Source: Nitrosomonas sp.
GTDB lineage: Bacteria > Pseudomonadota > Gammaproteobacteria > Burkholderiales > Nitrosomonadaceae
Length of the DNA stretch: 64,000 nucleotides
Assembly (NCBI GenBank): GCA_024281995.1
Contig: JAMWZW010000006.1
Location: 95,654 to 159,653 of the forward strand
Direction of reading: 5' to 3'
Below are positions 26,936-36,623 of the stretch, piece by piece (positions within the stretch are counted from its first letter, which is position 1; every line of letters starts with the position of its first letter). Both the position numbers and the translations under genes were made by a program. A model generated the notes under the pieces. It was not told where the DNA came from. It ran no database searches and was given only the letters and a program-made list of their open reading frames with translations.

Positions 26936-27351
26936 AGTAACTATGCAGCCTCAGATCTCTGGATCATCATTTTCTAAGCAACCTGATTAAACCATCCAGA
27001 AACAGTCGATAAAATACTCAATCTTGATCCTGCAAAACAACCTCAATCGATATTCAGTCGCGATGCTTTCTTCATTGCGGTATTATTTGAAAAACATGTT
27101 GTTTTATAACTGCGGTTTTACATGCATTCAATGAATAAACTGATGAACACATCCATCACCTTCAGAACGGTCGCACCATTATTTGTAGGGGAAAAATTAA
27201 AAATTGGTTTTACTAAACTGAAAGGATTTTCAATGATTTGGTTTTGCCTGACAATGCGGCAAATTGCCGCACTTAATGTTACGTAGAACAACCGGGATCC
27301 CTGCGCAGCATCTTAGTTACCGCTGCGCTAGTCTGAATTCATTGAGTCGCT
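26936..27351. other. Intergenic region
   Basis: About 415 bases with no supported gene. Mixed composition; short inverted motif around tgcggcaaattgccgca near 27254-27270 is a small perfect dyad but without a T-tract. Nothing else seen. Confidence 0.45.
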
Positions 27352-30147
27352 TTAGAATCCAAAAATATCGTTAACAGTGACTGAAAGCGCTTGAGTATCG
27401 AAACCACCCTGTCCATCGCTGACTTCGATAGATAATTCATAGATATTGTCAGTGCCGGCATCGATTGGCGTTTCAAAATCCGGAGCGCTTGCAAAGCTTA
27501 AAACACCGCTAACAGAATCAATATCGAATAAGGCTTGATCGTTTCCACCGCTAATACTATAAGAGAGTGTATCGCCAGTGTCTGAATCGGTAGCGGTTAC
27601 CGTAGTCACCGATGTAGAATTTTCGTTTATAGCAAGATTTGCCGTATGAGAACCGCCATCAGAAGAGATTATCGGGTCATCGTTTACATTCGTAATAGTA
27701 ATAGTGACGATATCAAAATTTCCATTCCTGATCCCGTCGTTGGCTTTATAGGTAAAGCTATCGATCCCGGCGAAATTTGCATCTGGCACGTAAGTAAACG
27801 AGCCATCTGAATTCAGGTTGAGCGCGCCATGCTTAGTCCCAGACAATAAAACTGTTGTCAAAGTATGTCCAATATCATCAGAATCATTACGTAATATTCC
27901 CAAAAAAGCAGGCACTGAAAGACTGCCATCCTCTAATACCGAATACTCGTCCCAGCTTGGCTGTTGCGCTGTTACGCCGCCACCCCGCGTTCCATCGTTA
28001 CCCAATGATGACATGTCATTAACCACAGAACCTGTTCCTTCGGATAATCTCCAATTACCTACTAAACCGCTTTCTGTACCTAATAACTTTTGATCATAAT
28101 TTGCAGCAATTTCCGCTCCGGTTCGAGCTATGTTCCATATTCTCACTTCCGCAATCGCACCATCGAAATATTTTCCCGGGGGATTATTCGAGCGCCCGCC
28201 AATTCGCAAATCATCAAGTGCCGCATGGGCATCACCGATAAGACCGGAACCATTATAGGTATGTACCAGCACGCCATCGATGTAGGTTTTGACAATACCG
28301 TTGTCATACGAAACGGCTACATGGGTCCATTCATCGATCGCAACTACATGGCCGGTATTGTGCCAATCCCATCCTGGGTTAGTATTTTTAAATGCCCATC
28401 GAACCGTTCCATCCGGAAATAAGCCAACTTCATATTCCCCCTCTTTATTAATAATCATTTGATTTGCATTGCTCGAACTATCCGGCTTGATCCATGCTTC
28501 CATCGTCATCGTTGCAGACATTTCAAGATTGGAATCGTTACCGATTTGAATATAATCGTCCGTGCCATCAAAATTAAGGAAAAACTCACTGAAGGCTTTA
28601 GGCGCGTGACCGCTTCCCGAGGAAACAACAGGATTGGTCAATGCCGATCCGTCGTTAACCGGAGTTTGTTTATCGAGAAAACCTGTTTCTATTTTATCCA
28701 GCGAAGCCAGCAATTGATTGCTGGTATATTGTTTAACAATGGATTGCAAATCGCCACCGGATACATCGGTCATAATCGCCGTAATCACACTCGATTGTAT
28801 CAATGACTGCACTTTAACCATATTCGAGAAAGCAGTAACTGCAGACTGAATGTGGCCATTTGCAAATTGATCGGCTGATTGTTGAATTAGCAAGTTCATG
28901 CCATGCAATAACTCAGCCGCCTGTTCAGAAACTAAATCAACTATCGCTTTTTGTTCTACCGTGCTTTTTTCATCGATGATTCCAAGCAAGATTGCAGTAT
29001 CTTTTATGAGCGTTGCAAGCGTATGTTCATTGCTTAAATCCAGCCTCTCACCGCTTTCCACCGAATCGATGACATGTACAAGCAGCGTATTAAAAGTAAA
29101 TTGGTCGATTTTAAAGTACCGGGGCACAAAACCACTCACCAAAGACCGGGTAATAGTGAGTAAATTAGCTATTTGAGCAATCGCAGCTTGGATTTTGACT
29201 GCAGTCACTTGCTGTTCTTTCGACTGTCCATACAAACCCGTTGCAACAGGATCAAACACCGACATATCGACACGAGGAATATCAAATGCTTTAAATAACC
29301 ATTCTTCAGCGGTATCTATATTTGGCGCCTGATCGTTATGCAACATCATCTTTATCAGTGCAGTCAACGGCGTCATGACTATGGCGCCTTCAGGCGCCAT
29401 GAGTGTTTCAGCAAAAGGTTTTCCCGTTGCGCTATCGATACCCCCGGCAGCAATATAATGCCTATCGGAAACATCCCTGATCAATGAAAACCCTCCGAAT
29501 TCATCAGTAAGCGTATAGTGCTCATCCGTATCCCAAACGCCATTATCATTTTTATCGATAAAAACTGTAGCGCCACTGACATAAGGACTCATTGCTGTGC
29601 CATGAACCGTGCCATCGGCAAAACGGGCAATCAGTGCATCAATACTTTGTTGAGCCACTACCATTGAAATATTCGACTGACCTACACCCTGTATCCATTC
29701 CCGCACTGCATTGAATATCGCCGAACTATGATAATCATTGTCCTTACCAAGGTGAGCCAATGAATTGGTAAAACTTTCTGCTGCGATAGAACGTTGTTCT
29801 AGAACGTGCTGCTTTTCAACATCTAATTCGCCGATTACAAACATAAATAATTTGGACCACGTATCAATACCATGATCCAATAAATCCTGTACTGCCTGGG
29901 CAGCTTCACTATCCGTTAGTTTTAATCCCAGAGCATTCGATGCTACCTTTTGCAGCAAACCGCTAACACCGGTAGGTATTAATGGTAATTGCGCATTCAT
30001 ATAGTCATCGATATGAGTTGCCACAGCCTGCCAATTGCCAGTACTCGCATAATCGTTCAATATTTCGGCCCGTAATTTAACCGATGCGGGTACCCCTGTT
30101 GCAAGTAAAAATATTTTTTGCACGATATTGGCAGGAGTATTTGGCAT
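27352..30147 (-). CDS. Large LamG/cadherin-like surface or secreted protein
   Basis: 931 residues. No Sec signal peptide. N-terminal 500 residues are mostly helical, with an EF-hand-like stretch (FIDKNDNGVWD near 175). A LamG/concanavalin-type jellyroll lies about 535-695 (FDGTDDYIQIG ... MTMEAWIKPD ... VAVSYDNGIVKTYIDG ... LDDLRIGG). A cadherin-like tandem repeat follows (DSFTYKANDG), then a cadherin domain (INENSTSVTTVTATDSDTGDTLSYSISGG ... FDIDSVSGVLSF) to the end. The short C-terminus NDIFGF resembles the acidic-hydrophobic ends of some type I secretion substrates, which would fit the lack of a Sec signal; this is inference. GTG/TTG alternatives upstream (30168) are rejected because AGAAGGA lies between them and the ATG at 30147. 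Confidence 0.8.
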   Translation of the reverse strand: MPNTPANIVQKIFLLATGVPASVKLRAEILNDYASTGNWQAVATHIDDYMNAQLPLIPTGVSGLLQKVASNALGLKLTDSEAAQAVQDLLDHGIDTWSKLFMFVIGELDVEKQHVLEQRSIAAESFTNSLAHLGKDNDYHSSAIFNAVREWIQGVGQSNISMVVAQQSIDALIARFADGTVHGTAMSPYVSGATVFIDKNDNGVWDTDEHYTLTDEFGGFSLIRDVSDRHYIAAGGIDSATGKPFAETLMAPEGAIVMTPLTALIKMMLHNDQAPNIDTAEEWLFKAFDIPRVDMSVFDPVATGLYGQSKEQQVTAVKIQAAIAQIANLLTITRSLVSGFVPRYFKIDQFTFNTLLVHVIDSVESGERLDLSNEHTLATLIKDTAILLGIIDEKSTVEQKAIVDLVSEQAAELLHGMNLLIQQSADQFANGHIQSAVTAFSNMVKVQSLIQSSVITAIMTDVSGGDLQSIVKQYTSNQLLASLDKIETGFLDKQTPVNDGSALTNPVVSSGSGHAPKAFSEFFLNFDGTDDYIQIGNDSNLEMSATMTMEAWIKPDSSSNANQMIINKEGEYEVGLFPDGTVRWAFKNTNPGWDWHNTGHVVAIDEWTHVAVSYDNGIVKTYIDGVLVHTYNGSGLIGDAHAALDDLRIGGRSNNPPGKYFDGAIAEVRIWNIARTGAEIAANYDQKLLGTESGLVGNWRLSEGTGSVVNDMSSLGNDGTRGGGVTAQQPSWDEYSVLEDGSLSVPAFLGILRNDSDDIGHTLTTVLLSGTKHGALNLNSDGSFTYVPDANFAGIDSFTYKANDGIRNGNFDIVTITITNVNDDPIISSDGGSHTANLAINENSTSVTTVTATDSDTGDTLSYSISGGNDQALFDIDSVSGVLSFASAPDFETPIDAGTDNIYELSIEVSDGQGGFDTQALSVTVNDIFGF

Positions 30148-30494
30148 TCGCGATGTCCTTCTAATCAAAAAAAGTGAATTTTCCGATCATTATGGATCAT
30201 TTGCAGAACTTCTCTTGTCAGAAAAAAAGAAGTTTTAAAGCTTAATTCCCAGGTTTATTTGGATTTTATAAGAAACATGAAATGCGCATTCGATCTACTA
30301 GCAATCATAAACTTAGCAAGAATTGTGTATGGATGGAATTTCTTTTTCATCCTCATCGCCACGCGACAGTTAGCACAGAAACTTATCACCGGAAGTGCAA
30401 AGGCAATCACTTGATCCATATCAGCGTTCAACTGAAAAAAATCAGAAATGGGTGTATCCTGGAACGATATTTAACCTGTCATGGGCCTACTAAA
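30148..30494. other. Intergenic region between divergent genes
   Basis: About 350 bases. The reading frame of the downstream epimerase is open back to 30282 but that extension has no homology to the family. No other feature seen. Confidence 0.45.
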
Positions 30495-31409
30495 ATGAAC
30501 ATACTCATAACCGGTGCAACGGGATTTATTGGCCGCCATCTGGTACAACGCTTACAACAAAATCAGCACGCTATCAAAGTACTGAGTCGCAACGCCGCGC
30601 GCGCTAGTCAGATGCTTGGTGTAGCGGCATTTAATTGGGATTATGCTACGCAAGATGTTCCTACTGAAGCACTGCATGAATGCGAGGTTATCATCAATCT
30701 GATGGGTGAAAGTTTAGGTGAAGGCCGATGGACGAAAGCACGTAAGCATGAAATTTACGCATCGCGTATCCTCAGCACGCGTAAATTGGTCGCAGCCGCA
30801 CCATCAAGCTTACGAACTTTCGTTTGCGGTTCCGCAATCGGTATTTATCCGGGAAAAGGCGATGAATCTTATGATGAATCCTACCTGATTCCCGATCAAC
30901 TTAGTTTTATGCAAACCATTTGTCATGACTGGGAACAAGAAGCTGCCCGCATTGAGCATACCGGTATTCGCCGAGTCAGCATTCGTACGGGAATCGTACT
31001 GGGCGATGGCGGTATGCTGAAGAAAATCTTACCGGTATTCAAACTGGGATTAGGAGGATCTGTAGGAGATGGCCGTCAGTGGCTGCCGTGGATACATATC
31101 GACGATTTGGTTTCGGTTTACGCTGAAGCTGTGCAGAATACACACTATTATGGATCGATCAATGCCGTATCACCCAATCCAGTGCGATACCGTGAATTCG
31201 CAACCGCGCTTGGCAAGGTGCTCAATCGCCCCGCTTTCTTTCCAGTTCCGGCATTTATTTTGAAACTTGCATTAGGTGAAGCCGCTGCACTGGCTTTAAA
31301 CAGCTACCACGTCACACCCAAGCGATTACTGGAAGAATATGGCTTTAAATTTAAATTTGATCATTTAACAGCAGCATTGGACGATTTATTTGCCAAAACA
31401 GTGCACTAA
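30495..31409 (+). CDS. TIGR01777-type NAD(P)-dependent epimerase (YfcH/SDR39U1-like)
   Basis: About 304 residues. Rossmann start MNILITGATGFIGRHLV, then VINLMGESLGEGRWTKARKHEI, FVCGSAIGIYPGKGDE and VSIRTGIVLGDGGMLKK, all typical of the TIGR01777 family of atypical extended SDRs. Biochemical substrate unknown. The family C-terminal domain starts around 250 (RPAFFPVPAFILKLALGE). The open frame extends upstream to 30282, but the ATG at 30495 starts exactly at the Rossmann strand. Followed 11 bases later by the photolyase gene. Confidence 0.9.
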   Translation: MNILITGATGFIGRHLVQRLQQNQHAIKVLSRNAARASQMLGVAAFNWDYATQDVPTEALHECEVIINLMGESLGEGRWTKARKHEIYASRILSTRKLVAAAPSSLRTFVCGSAIGIYPGKGDESYDESYLIPDQLSFMQTICHDWEQEAARIEHTGIRRVSIRTGIVLGDGGMLKKILPVFKLGLGGSVGDGRQWLPWIHIDDLVSVYAEAVQNTHYYGSINAVSPNPVRYREFATALGKVLNRPAFFPVPAFILKLALGEAAALALNSYHVTPKRLLEEYGFKFKFDHLTAALDDLFAKTVH

Positions 31410-31420
31410 TCAGTAATAAA

Positions 31421-32722
31421 ATGTCTACCCCGCTTTCTATTTTCTGGTTCAGACGCGATTTACGCCTGGATGACAATGCCGGACTATTGCATGCTTTATC
31501 ATCAGGCCTGCCGGTTTTACCCATTTTCATTTTTGACCCTGCCATTTTGTCCGGATTGCCTCCGAACGACGCACGCGTAACGTTTATCTACGATACCCTG
31601 CAATCCTTGCGTGCCGAACTTGAATGTAAACACGCCACCTCACTTGCACTTTATTTTGGCAACCCATTACAAGTATTTGATCAAATTCTGCATTCATATC
31701 CTGTTGCTGCAGTCTACTGCAATCATGACTATGAACCAGATGCACGAAAACGGGATGAAACCGTATGCAAATGGCTACAAGTGCGGTCGGTAGCTTTTCA
31801 TAGCTACAAGGATCATGTCATTTTTGAAAAAAACGAAATTGTCAAAGAGAATGGTAGCGTATACGAGGTCTATACACCATACATGCATAAATGGCGCAAG
31901 ATCCAAAATCAAACTACGTTAATGACCTATTCAATCGCGCCGAAACTGAACAATATGATCAAACAGATGCCGCTACCGAATCTGACATTGACTAACATCG
32001 GCTTTGACCGCTCCACGATTACTATTCCTTTTTGCCGGTTAAATGCTGAATTGCTGCAACATTATGCGCGTGACAGAGATTTCCCAGCACTGTCACGCAC
32101 ATCACTACTTGGACCCCATTTGCGCTTTGGCACTGTCAGTATTCGCCAAATATTCAAGCAAGCGCTCGATTCTAGCGATACCTTTGCGAATGAGCTTATC
32201 TGGCGCGAATTCTTCAGTCAAATTTTGTGGCATTTTCCACGAACACAACACAGCTGCTTCAAGATGCGATATGACCGCATACCATGGCGCAATGATGAGA
32301 CTGAATTTAAACGCTGGTGTGAGGGAACAACGGGTTACCCACTGGTCGACGCGGGCATGCGCCAGCTCAACGCAACAGGGTTCATGCATAACCGCTTACG
32401 AATGATTACCGCCAGCTTTTTATGCAAACACTTGCTGATCGACTGGCGCTGGGGTGAAGCTTATTTCGCCGAAAAACTATTGGACTATGACATGGCAAGC
32501 AACATTGGCAACTGGCAATGGGTGGCAGGTTGTGGTGTGGATGCAGTACCTTATTTCAGGATTTTCAATCCAACCCTGCAAATTAAAAAATTTGATAGAA
32601 ATTTTGATTATATTCAAACTTGGGTAAACGAATGGCAAACTCCCGCTTATTCAAAGCCGATCGTTGATCATGTCTTAGCGCGTGAACGCTGCCTGAACGT
32701 ATACCGGCAAGCGGTTGGCTAA
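31421..32722 (+). CDS. phr: Deoxyribodipyrimidine photolyase (CPD class I type)
   Basis: 433 residues. N-terminal antenna Rossmann domain: FWFRRDLRLDDNAGL; C-terminal FAD domain: LGPHLRFGTVSIRQ, ELIWREFFSQILWHFP, WCEGTTGYPLVDAGMRQL, GFMHNRLRMITASFL, DWRWGEAYFAEKLLDYDMASNIGNWQWVAGCG (in pieces). These are the substrate- and FAD-binding blocks of class I CPD photolyases, which repair cyclobutane dimers with blue light. Co-transcribed with the epimerase gene, a common pairing in proteobacteria. Confidence 0.93.
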   Translation: MSTPLSIFWFRRDLRLDDNAGLLHALSSGLPVLPIFIFDPAILSGLPPNDARVTFIYDTLQSLRAELECKHATSLALYFGNPLQVFDQILHSYPVAAVYCNHDYEPDARKRDETVCKWLQVRSVAFHSYKDHVIFEKNEIVKENGSVYEVYTPYMHKWRKIQNQTTLMTYSIAPKLNNMIKQMPLPNLTLTNIGFDRSTITIPFCRLNAELLQHYARDRDFPALSRTSLLGPHLRFGTVSIRQIFKQALDSSDTFANELIWREFFSQILWHFPRTQHSCFKMRYDRIPWRNDETEFKRWCEGTTGYPLVDAGMRQLNATGFMHNRLRMITASFLCKHLLIDWRWGEAYFAEKLLDYDMASNIGNWQWVAGCGVDAVPYFRIFNPTLQIKKFDRNFDYIQTWVNEWQTPAYSKPIVDHVLARERCLNVYRQAVG

Positions 32723-32928
32723 CAGTCGAACGGTCATCTCTTACGGTCTATCAATATAGGAATCACAGCAAATGTAAAAATTCCTCTTCGCTTATGATTG
32801 AAAATTTTACAGCATAGCTCCTTTAATATATGGCTGGATTACCCTACCTGCCTAGTTTTTCGATACCACTTCACAGACTAAGAAAATCCCAAGATTTGAT
32901 ACCATTTTCCAGATATATTTTTGAATAA

Positions 32929-33597
32929 TCAATGTGATGTCGATACTAAATCATCTGGAAAATGAAAATCTGACTTTTGCATCTTTAATCGTAATGCAAA
33001 ATTAATCAAGCTATTGGGACCGCTAAGATTAAGCTTCCGAGAAATATTAACACGATGATTTTCTATAGTTTTCTTACTAACAAAAAGCTTTTGTGCAATT
33101 TGTGGCGTAGTTAGGCCTTCTGATATTTTTTTGAGTACCTTACGTTCCGCTTTCGTAAGACTTGCGACTCTATCTAAAGTCGCTTCCATCCATTCATTTT
33201 CATTCGATTGATGCTTAATTTTTGCAATCTTTTCAAGCCGTGCTCTTATACTGTTGATCAATTCTTCTTTACTAAATGGCTTTGTAAGATAGTCATCAGC
33301 TCCCATATCCATACCCGTACGTACATCTGAGCGGGTTGATTTTGCGGTAAGAAAGATAAATGCTGTGGCGAATAGTTGCGGCAGTTCTTTGATTGTAGTG
33401 AAAATCTCAAATCCATCCTTCCCTGGAAGCATGATATCGCAAATAATGATGTCCGGTAAAAACTCTACCGCCATCTTTATTCCTTCCTCACCGCTAGGAG
33501 CACTGATTACATGAAAATCATAGTGCGCGATAATTTCACAAATATTCTGGCACAATACTTTTTCGTCTTCGATGACAAGAATTCGTGGACTATTCAT
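32929..33597 (-). CDS. Response regulator with LuxR-type HTH
   Basis: 222 residues. Receiver domain about 1-125 (IEDEKVLC, phospho-acceptor in IIICDIMLPGKDG, FLTAK, DDYLTKPF) and a LuxR/GerE HTH about 145-205 (LTKAERKVLKKISEGLTTPQIAQKL, with SKKTIENHRVNISRKL). Transcription factor working with the upstream kinase. Located nine bases after the kinase stop; same strand. Confidence 0.92.
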   Translation of the reverse strand: MNSPRILVIEDEKVLCQNICEIIAHYDFHVISAPSGEEGIKMAVEFLPDIIICDIMLPGKDGFEIFTTIKELPQLFATAFIFLTAKSTRSDVRTGMDMGADDYLTKPFSKEELINSIRARLEKIAKIKHQSNENEWMEATLDRVASLTKAERKVLKKISEGLTTPQIAQKLFVSKKTIENHRVNISRKLNLSGPNSLINFALRLKMQKSDFHFPDDLVSTSH

Positions 33598-33606
33598 TAC
33601 TGTGGT

Positions 33607-35523
33607 TTAGACCGGTAATTGAATGGTGACTGTACAGCCTCTACCAGCTTGACTTTCAAAACCAATATCTCCGCCATGTATAAGAATTAGCTTTTTAGCT
33701 ATCATAAGTCCAAGCCCACTACCAGGAAATACCTTAGCATTGGATGCCCTGAAAAATGATTGAAACAGTAACGGCTGATCTTTTTCCGGAATACCAATGC
33801 CATAGTCTTTTATCGCAATAAAGTAGATACCGTCATGAAAGGTTACAGTCAATTCTGGCGGTTGTTTACCTTCCGAATATTTAAAAGCATTAGATACAAC
33901 ATTGCGTAAAACATTCCTTATCAAGATTGCATCCATACTAATCATTCGTTCTTCAGGTGCATCAAAATAATAATCGAGTTTTCTTTGCTGCCCATTCGGT
34001 TCTGAATTTGAATGGACAAATTCATCCATAAATTTTTTAAATGAAATATTCTTCTTGGATATTTCTATTTTGCCTTCATCTATTCGTCCGATATCCAGAA
34101 CATTCTCCATGAGTTCTGTCATGCGCATAGTTTCTTCCGCCATAATAGCTTTATGTTTCCGGAAAAATTCAACAAATAAAGAGTTAAAGTTAGCTGATTC
34201 CATTTTTAGATCTAATAGATCGATGCTGGAACGAATTGTGGCAAGCGGCGTGCGAAATTGATGTGAAGCTAAGCTAACAAATTGAGTTTTAAAACGGTTG
34301 AGCTCACGTTCTTTTTCCATAGCTTTTTGTAGCCGCTGTTCTGCCATTTTAATCAGTGTAATATCATTTTCTACAGCCACATAGTTGATCAACTTGCCAG
34401 TATTATCATGTACTGCTGCAATATTGAGATAAAGCCAAATTTTCTCTCCATTTTTAGTGTAATTCAAAATTTCACCGGAAAATGTTCCTGTATTCTTTAA
34501 CGAATATGCAATTTCGTGAATTGTCTCGAGGGATGTTTCTGGCCCTTGGAGAAAATCAGCCGGATCAATTCCCATTACCTCCTCAAATCCGTATCCCAAG
34601 ATTTTTTCAAAGCTATTGTTTACCCAAATAATTTTTTTATCAGGATCGGTAATCATGACAATGCCATTTGTCTTTTCTGCAACATAAGCCATACGTTGTA
34701 ATTCCAGCTCACTTTTCTTTCGGGCTGTAATATCTATACTATGACCCATTAGAAATTCCGCATTGCCATTTTCATCAAGAAGGGGATACATGCTTCGTAG
34801 ATACGTGCGTTCAATCCCATTTACACCATTGAGCTTTTCTTCAAAAGTTACTACTTTTTTGGTTGCCATACATTCTTTTATTACTTTTTGACACCATGAT
34901 CCTTCAATAGCAGGAACCAGATTTCCGAATTCGGGATGATTTTCATCACCGCTTTTGCGCATAGGAGTATCTCGGCATTCTGTACTATTTAAAACTGCAT
35001 CATTAGCATAAATATAATTCCCGTTGTTATTCAAAACAACGAGCTCAATAGGCAGTCTATTCAGTATGAGGTTATAAAGAAGATGTTGTTTCTTCTTATT
35101 TTCTTCTTCTTGTTTTTTCTGGGAAATATTTTGTAGAACGCCATACAAGCCGGTTAAATTACCGCAATCATCTAACATCGGATAGATCGTTATAGTATGC
35201 CATTTAAACCTACCATCACCCATAACGATCATAAATTCATCAGTACACGCGGATTTAGTCGATTGAATACGTTCAATCATCGCCTGCAGCTTTTCTTTTT
35301 CATGCCCTCTGTAAAATTGCTCACTTTCAAGTAGCTTTGAACAATTAAAACTTTTATCCACTTCATAAAAATCGTAAAGATACTCCGACCACGTCATTGT
35401 AAGTGTGTTAAAAATGTAAGACCAATCGCCAACTTCGGCTATTATACCGAGAAGGGAAAGCCGTCTTTGCTGAGACTCCGTCGAATTAAAATTCGTTAAA
35501 TTAATAGCAGATTCAACAGTCAT
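33607..35523 (-). CDS. Soluble multi-PAS sensor histidine kinase
   Basis: 638 residues, no transmembrane segment. About three PAS/PAC modules (residues about 30-140, 150-275 and 280-395, including ETSLETIHEIAYSL and NGEKIWLYLNIAAVHD), a HisKA domain with LASHQFRTPLATIRS and the phospho-acceptor His near 420, and HATPase about 520-638 with IRNVLRNVVSNAFKYS, DYGIGIPEKD and GSGLGLMIAKKL. Forms a two-component pair with the LuxR-type regulator downstream. PAS domains of this type often bind small ligands or cofactors; which is unknown. Confidence 0.92.
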   Translation of the reverse strand: MTVESAINLTNFNSTESQQRRLSLLGIIAEVGDWSYIFNTLTMTWSEYLYDFYEVDKSFNCSKLLESEQFYRGHEKEKLQAMIERIQSTKSACTDEFMIVMGDGRFKWHTITIYPMLDDCGNLTGLYGVLQNISQKKQEEENKKKQHLLYNLILNRLPIELVVLNNNGNYIYANDAVLNSTECRDTPMRKSGDENHPEFGNLVPAIEGSWCQKVIKECMATKKVVTFEEKLNGVNGIERTYLRSMYPLLDENGNAEFLMGHSIDITARKKSELELQRMAYVAEKTNGIVMITDPDKKIIWVNNSFEKILGYGFEEVMGIDPADFLQGPETSLETIHEIAYSLKNTGTFSGEILNYTKNGEKIWLYLNIAAVHDNTGKLINYVAVENDITLIKMAEQRLQKAMEKERELNRFKTQFVSLASHQFRTPLATIRSSIDLLDLKMESANFNSLFVEFFRKHKAIMAEETMRMTELMENVLDIGRIDEGKIEISKKNISFKKFMDEFVHSNSEPNGQQRKLDYYFDAPEERMISMDAILIRNVLRNVVSNAFKYSEGKQPPELTVTFHDGIYFIAIKDYGIGIPEKDQPLLFQSFFRASNAKVFPGSGLGLMIAKKLILIHGGDIGFESQAGRGCTVTIQLPV

Positions 35524-36092
35524 AAAAGTTAGCCATATAAAATCCTAAAAACGCAAAAAGAAAAATACTATCACTTGTGATAGAAATTATGCTCCCATAT
35601 TATTTTTTAGGAATAAGAGTAAAGCATAGAAAAGTTCGGTGGAATTGCCTGATAAAACGCCATTTAAAGTTTTAATCTTTTACACAATATATCAAACTTA
35701 AATTAGCTCATAAGCATAATCGAAATAGTTAATTTTTTACGAGGTCATGCTAGGTTCTATTTACAATTGAAATTAAATATAAAATAGAAAAAAGCAAACT
35801 CGTAATAATGAGGTTCCCATAACAGCAATGAATCGAGCGTGCGATACCTCGCGCGATACGTAGTGGACAAGTCATAGTCGAAACTATGAGAAAATTCTGC
35901 TTCAAAATGCGATTTATGTTAAGGCACACTTACATAGGTGTAGGTGTAGGTGTAGGTGTAGGTGTAGGTGTAGGTGTAGGTGTAGGTGTAGGTGCAGTAA
36001 ATTAAGAAACGCAAACTAAGGAGGAAAAGCCGCGCGGAGGGATACCACGAAGATTCGACACTATGAATTGAAGCTGAGGCATCGATGAAGTT
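35524..36092. other. Intergenic region containing a hexanucleotide repeat
   Basis: About 570 bases between two minus-strand genes. Carries the kinase promoter at its left end and a TAGGTG array at 35935-35994. Flanking bits at 35815-35930 and 36000-36085 have higher GC and purine-rich runs (GGAGGAAAAG, GCGGAGGG) but no ORF or family I can name. Confidence 0.5.
35935..35994. repeat. Ten perfect copies of the hexamer TAGGTG
   Basis: Uninterrupted 60-base array of a six-base unit, with no point mutations. It lies about 410 bases upstream of the kinase start at 35523 and about 100 bases after the end of the next minus-strand gene. Non-coding as far as I can tell, since one forward frame is full of TAG stops. 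Perfect identity of all copies suggests recent expansion by slippage. Confidence 0.95.
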
Positions 36093-36491
36093 TTATTGAG
36101 AGGAATTGTTATTCTGCATGGATTTCAATTGATTATCTAATGAACCTTTTGCCAAAAAGTAACCCAAAATCACACCCAACAACCACCCTGTCACAATAAG
36201 AATCGGCATCAAATGTGAATCGTTGTTATCGCGAAATTGAGTGATTAAAATTCCAAGTGGTGCAGCACCTACCAATATAAAAATGCATAATCCTATATTT
36301 CCTTTACTCCAACGTGTAACCACGTATGATAGCAATGCAAATGGTATTACCATAATCAGCTGTACATGCCACAACATGCCACTCCATAGCAAACCGAAAC
36401 CCAGAAATGACAACAAAAACCCACCAATCAGCACACTGAAAAGAATAGCCAAATCTCTCCATTGGCTACGTTGATTTGCTTGTTCTTTCAT
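36093..36491 (-). CDS. Small integral membrane protein
   Basis: 132 residues with about four transmembrane helices (near 14-36, 40-60, 65-85 and 92-115). No recognised domain. Ends with a polar Asn/Ser-rich tail. Function unknown; 132 bases downstream of aroC on the same strand. Confidence 0.65.
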   Translation of the reverse strand: MKEQANQRSQWRDLAILFSVLIGGFLLSFLGFGLLWSGMLWHVQLIMVIPFALLSYVVTRWSKGNIGLCIFILVGAAPLGILITQFRDNNDSHLMPILIVTGWLLGVILGYFLAKGSLDNQLKSMQNNNSSQ

Positions 36492-36623
36492 ATCGATTTT
36501 TCCAGAATTTTTAAAAAAATCAAATAATATATTTAAATTGATAAATTACAGAATTATGAAAAATCAGAATATTTATTATTGCCAATCTTACAATAAAAAT
36601 TGCATAGGTACTTACTCTGCAAA

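Noticed and set aside
30282-30494. 71-residue N-terminal extension of the epimerase
   Set aside because: The Rossmann fold starts right at ATG 30495, and the extension resembles no family member.
35935-35994. TAGGTG array as a CRISPR or telomere-like element
   Set aside because: Unit is six bases with no spacers, located internally on a chromosomal segment; simple tandem repeat.
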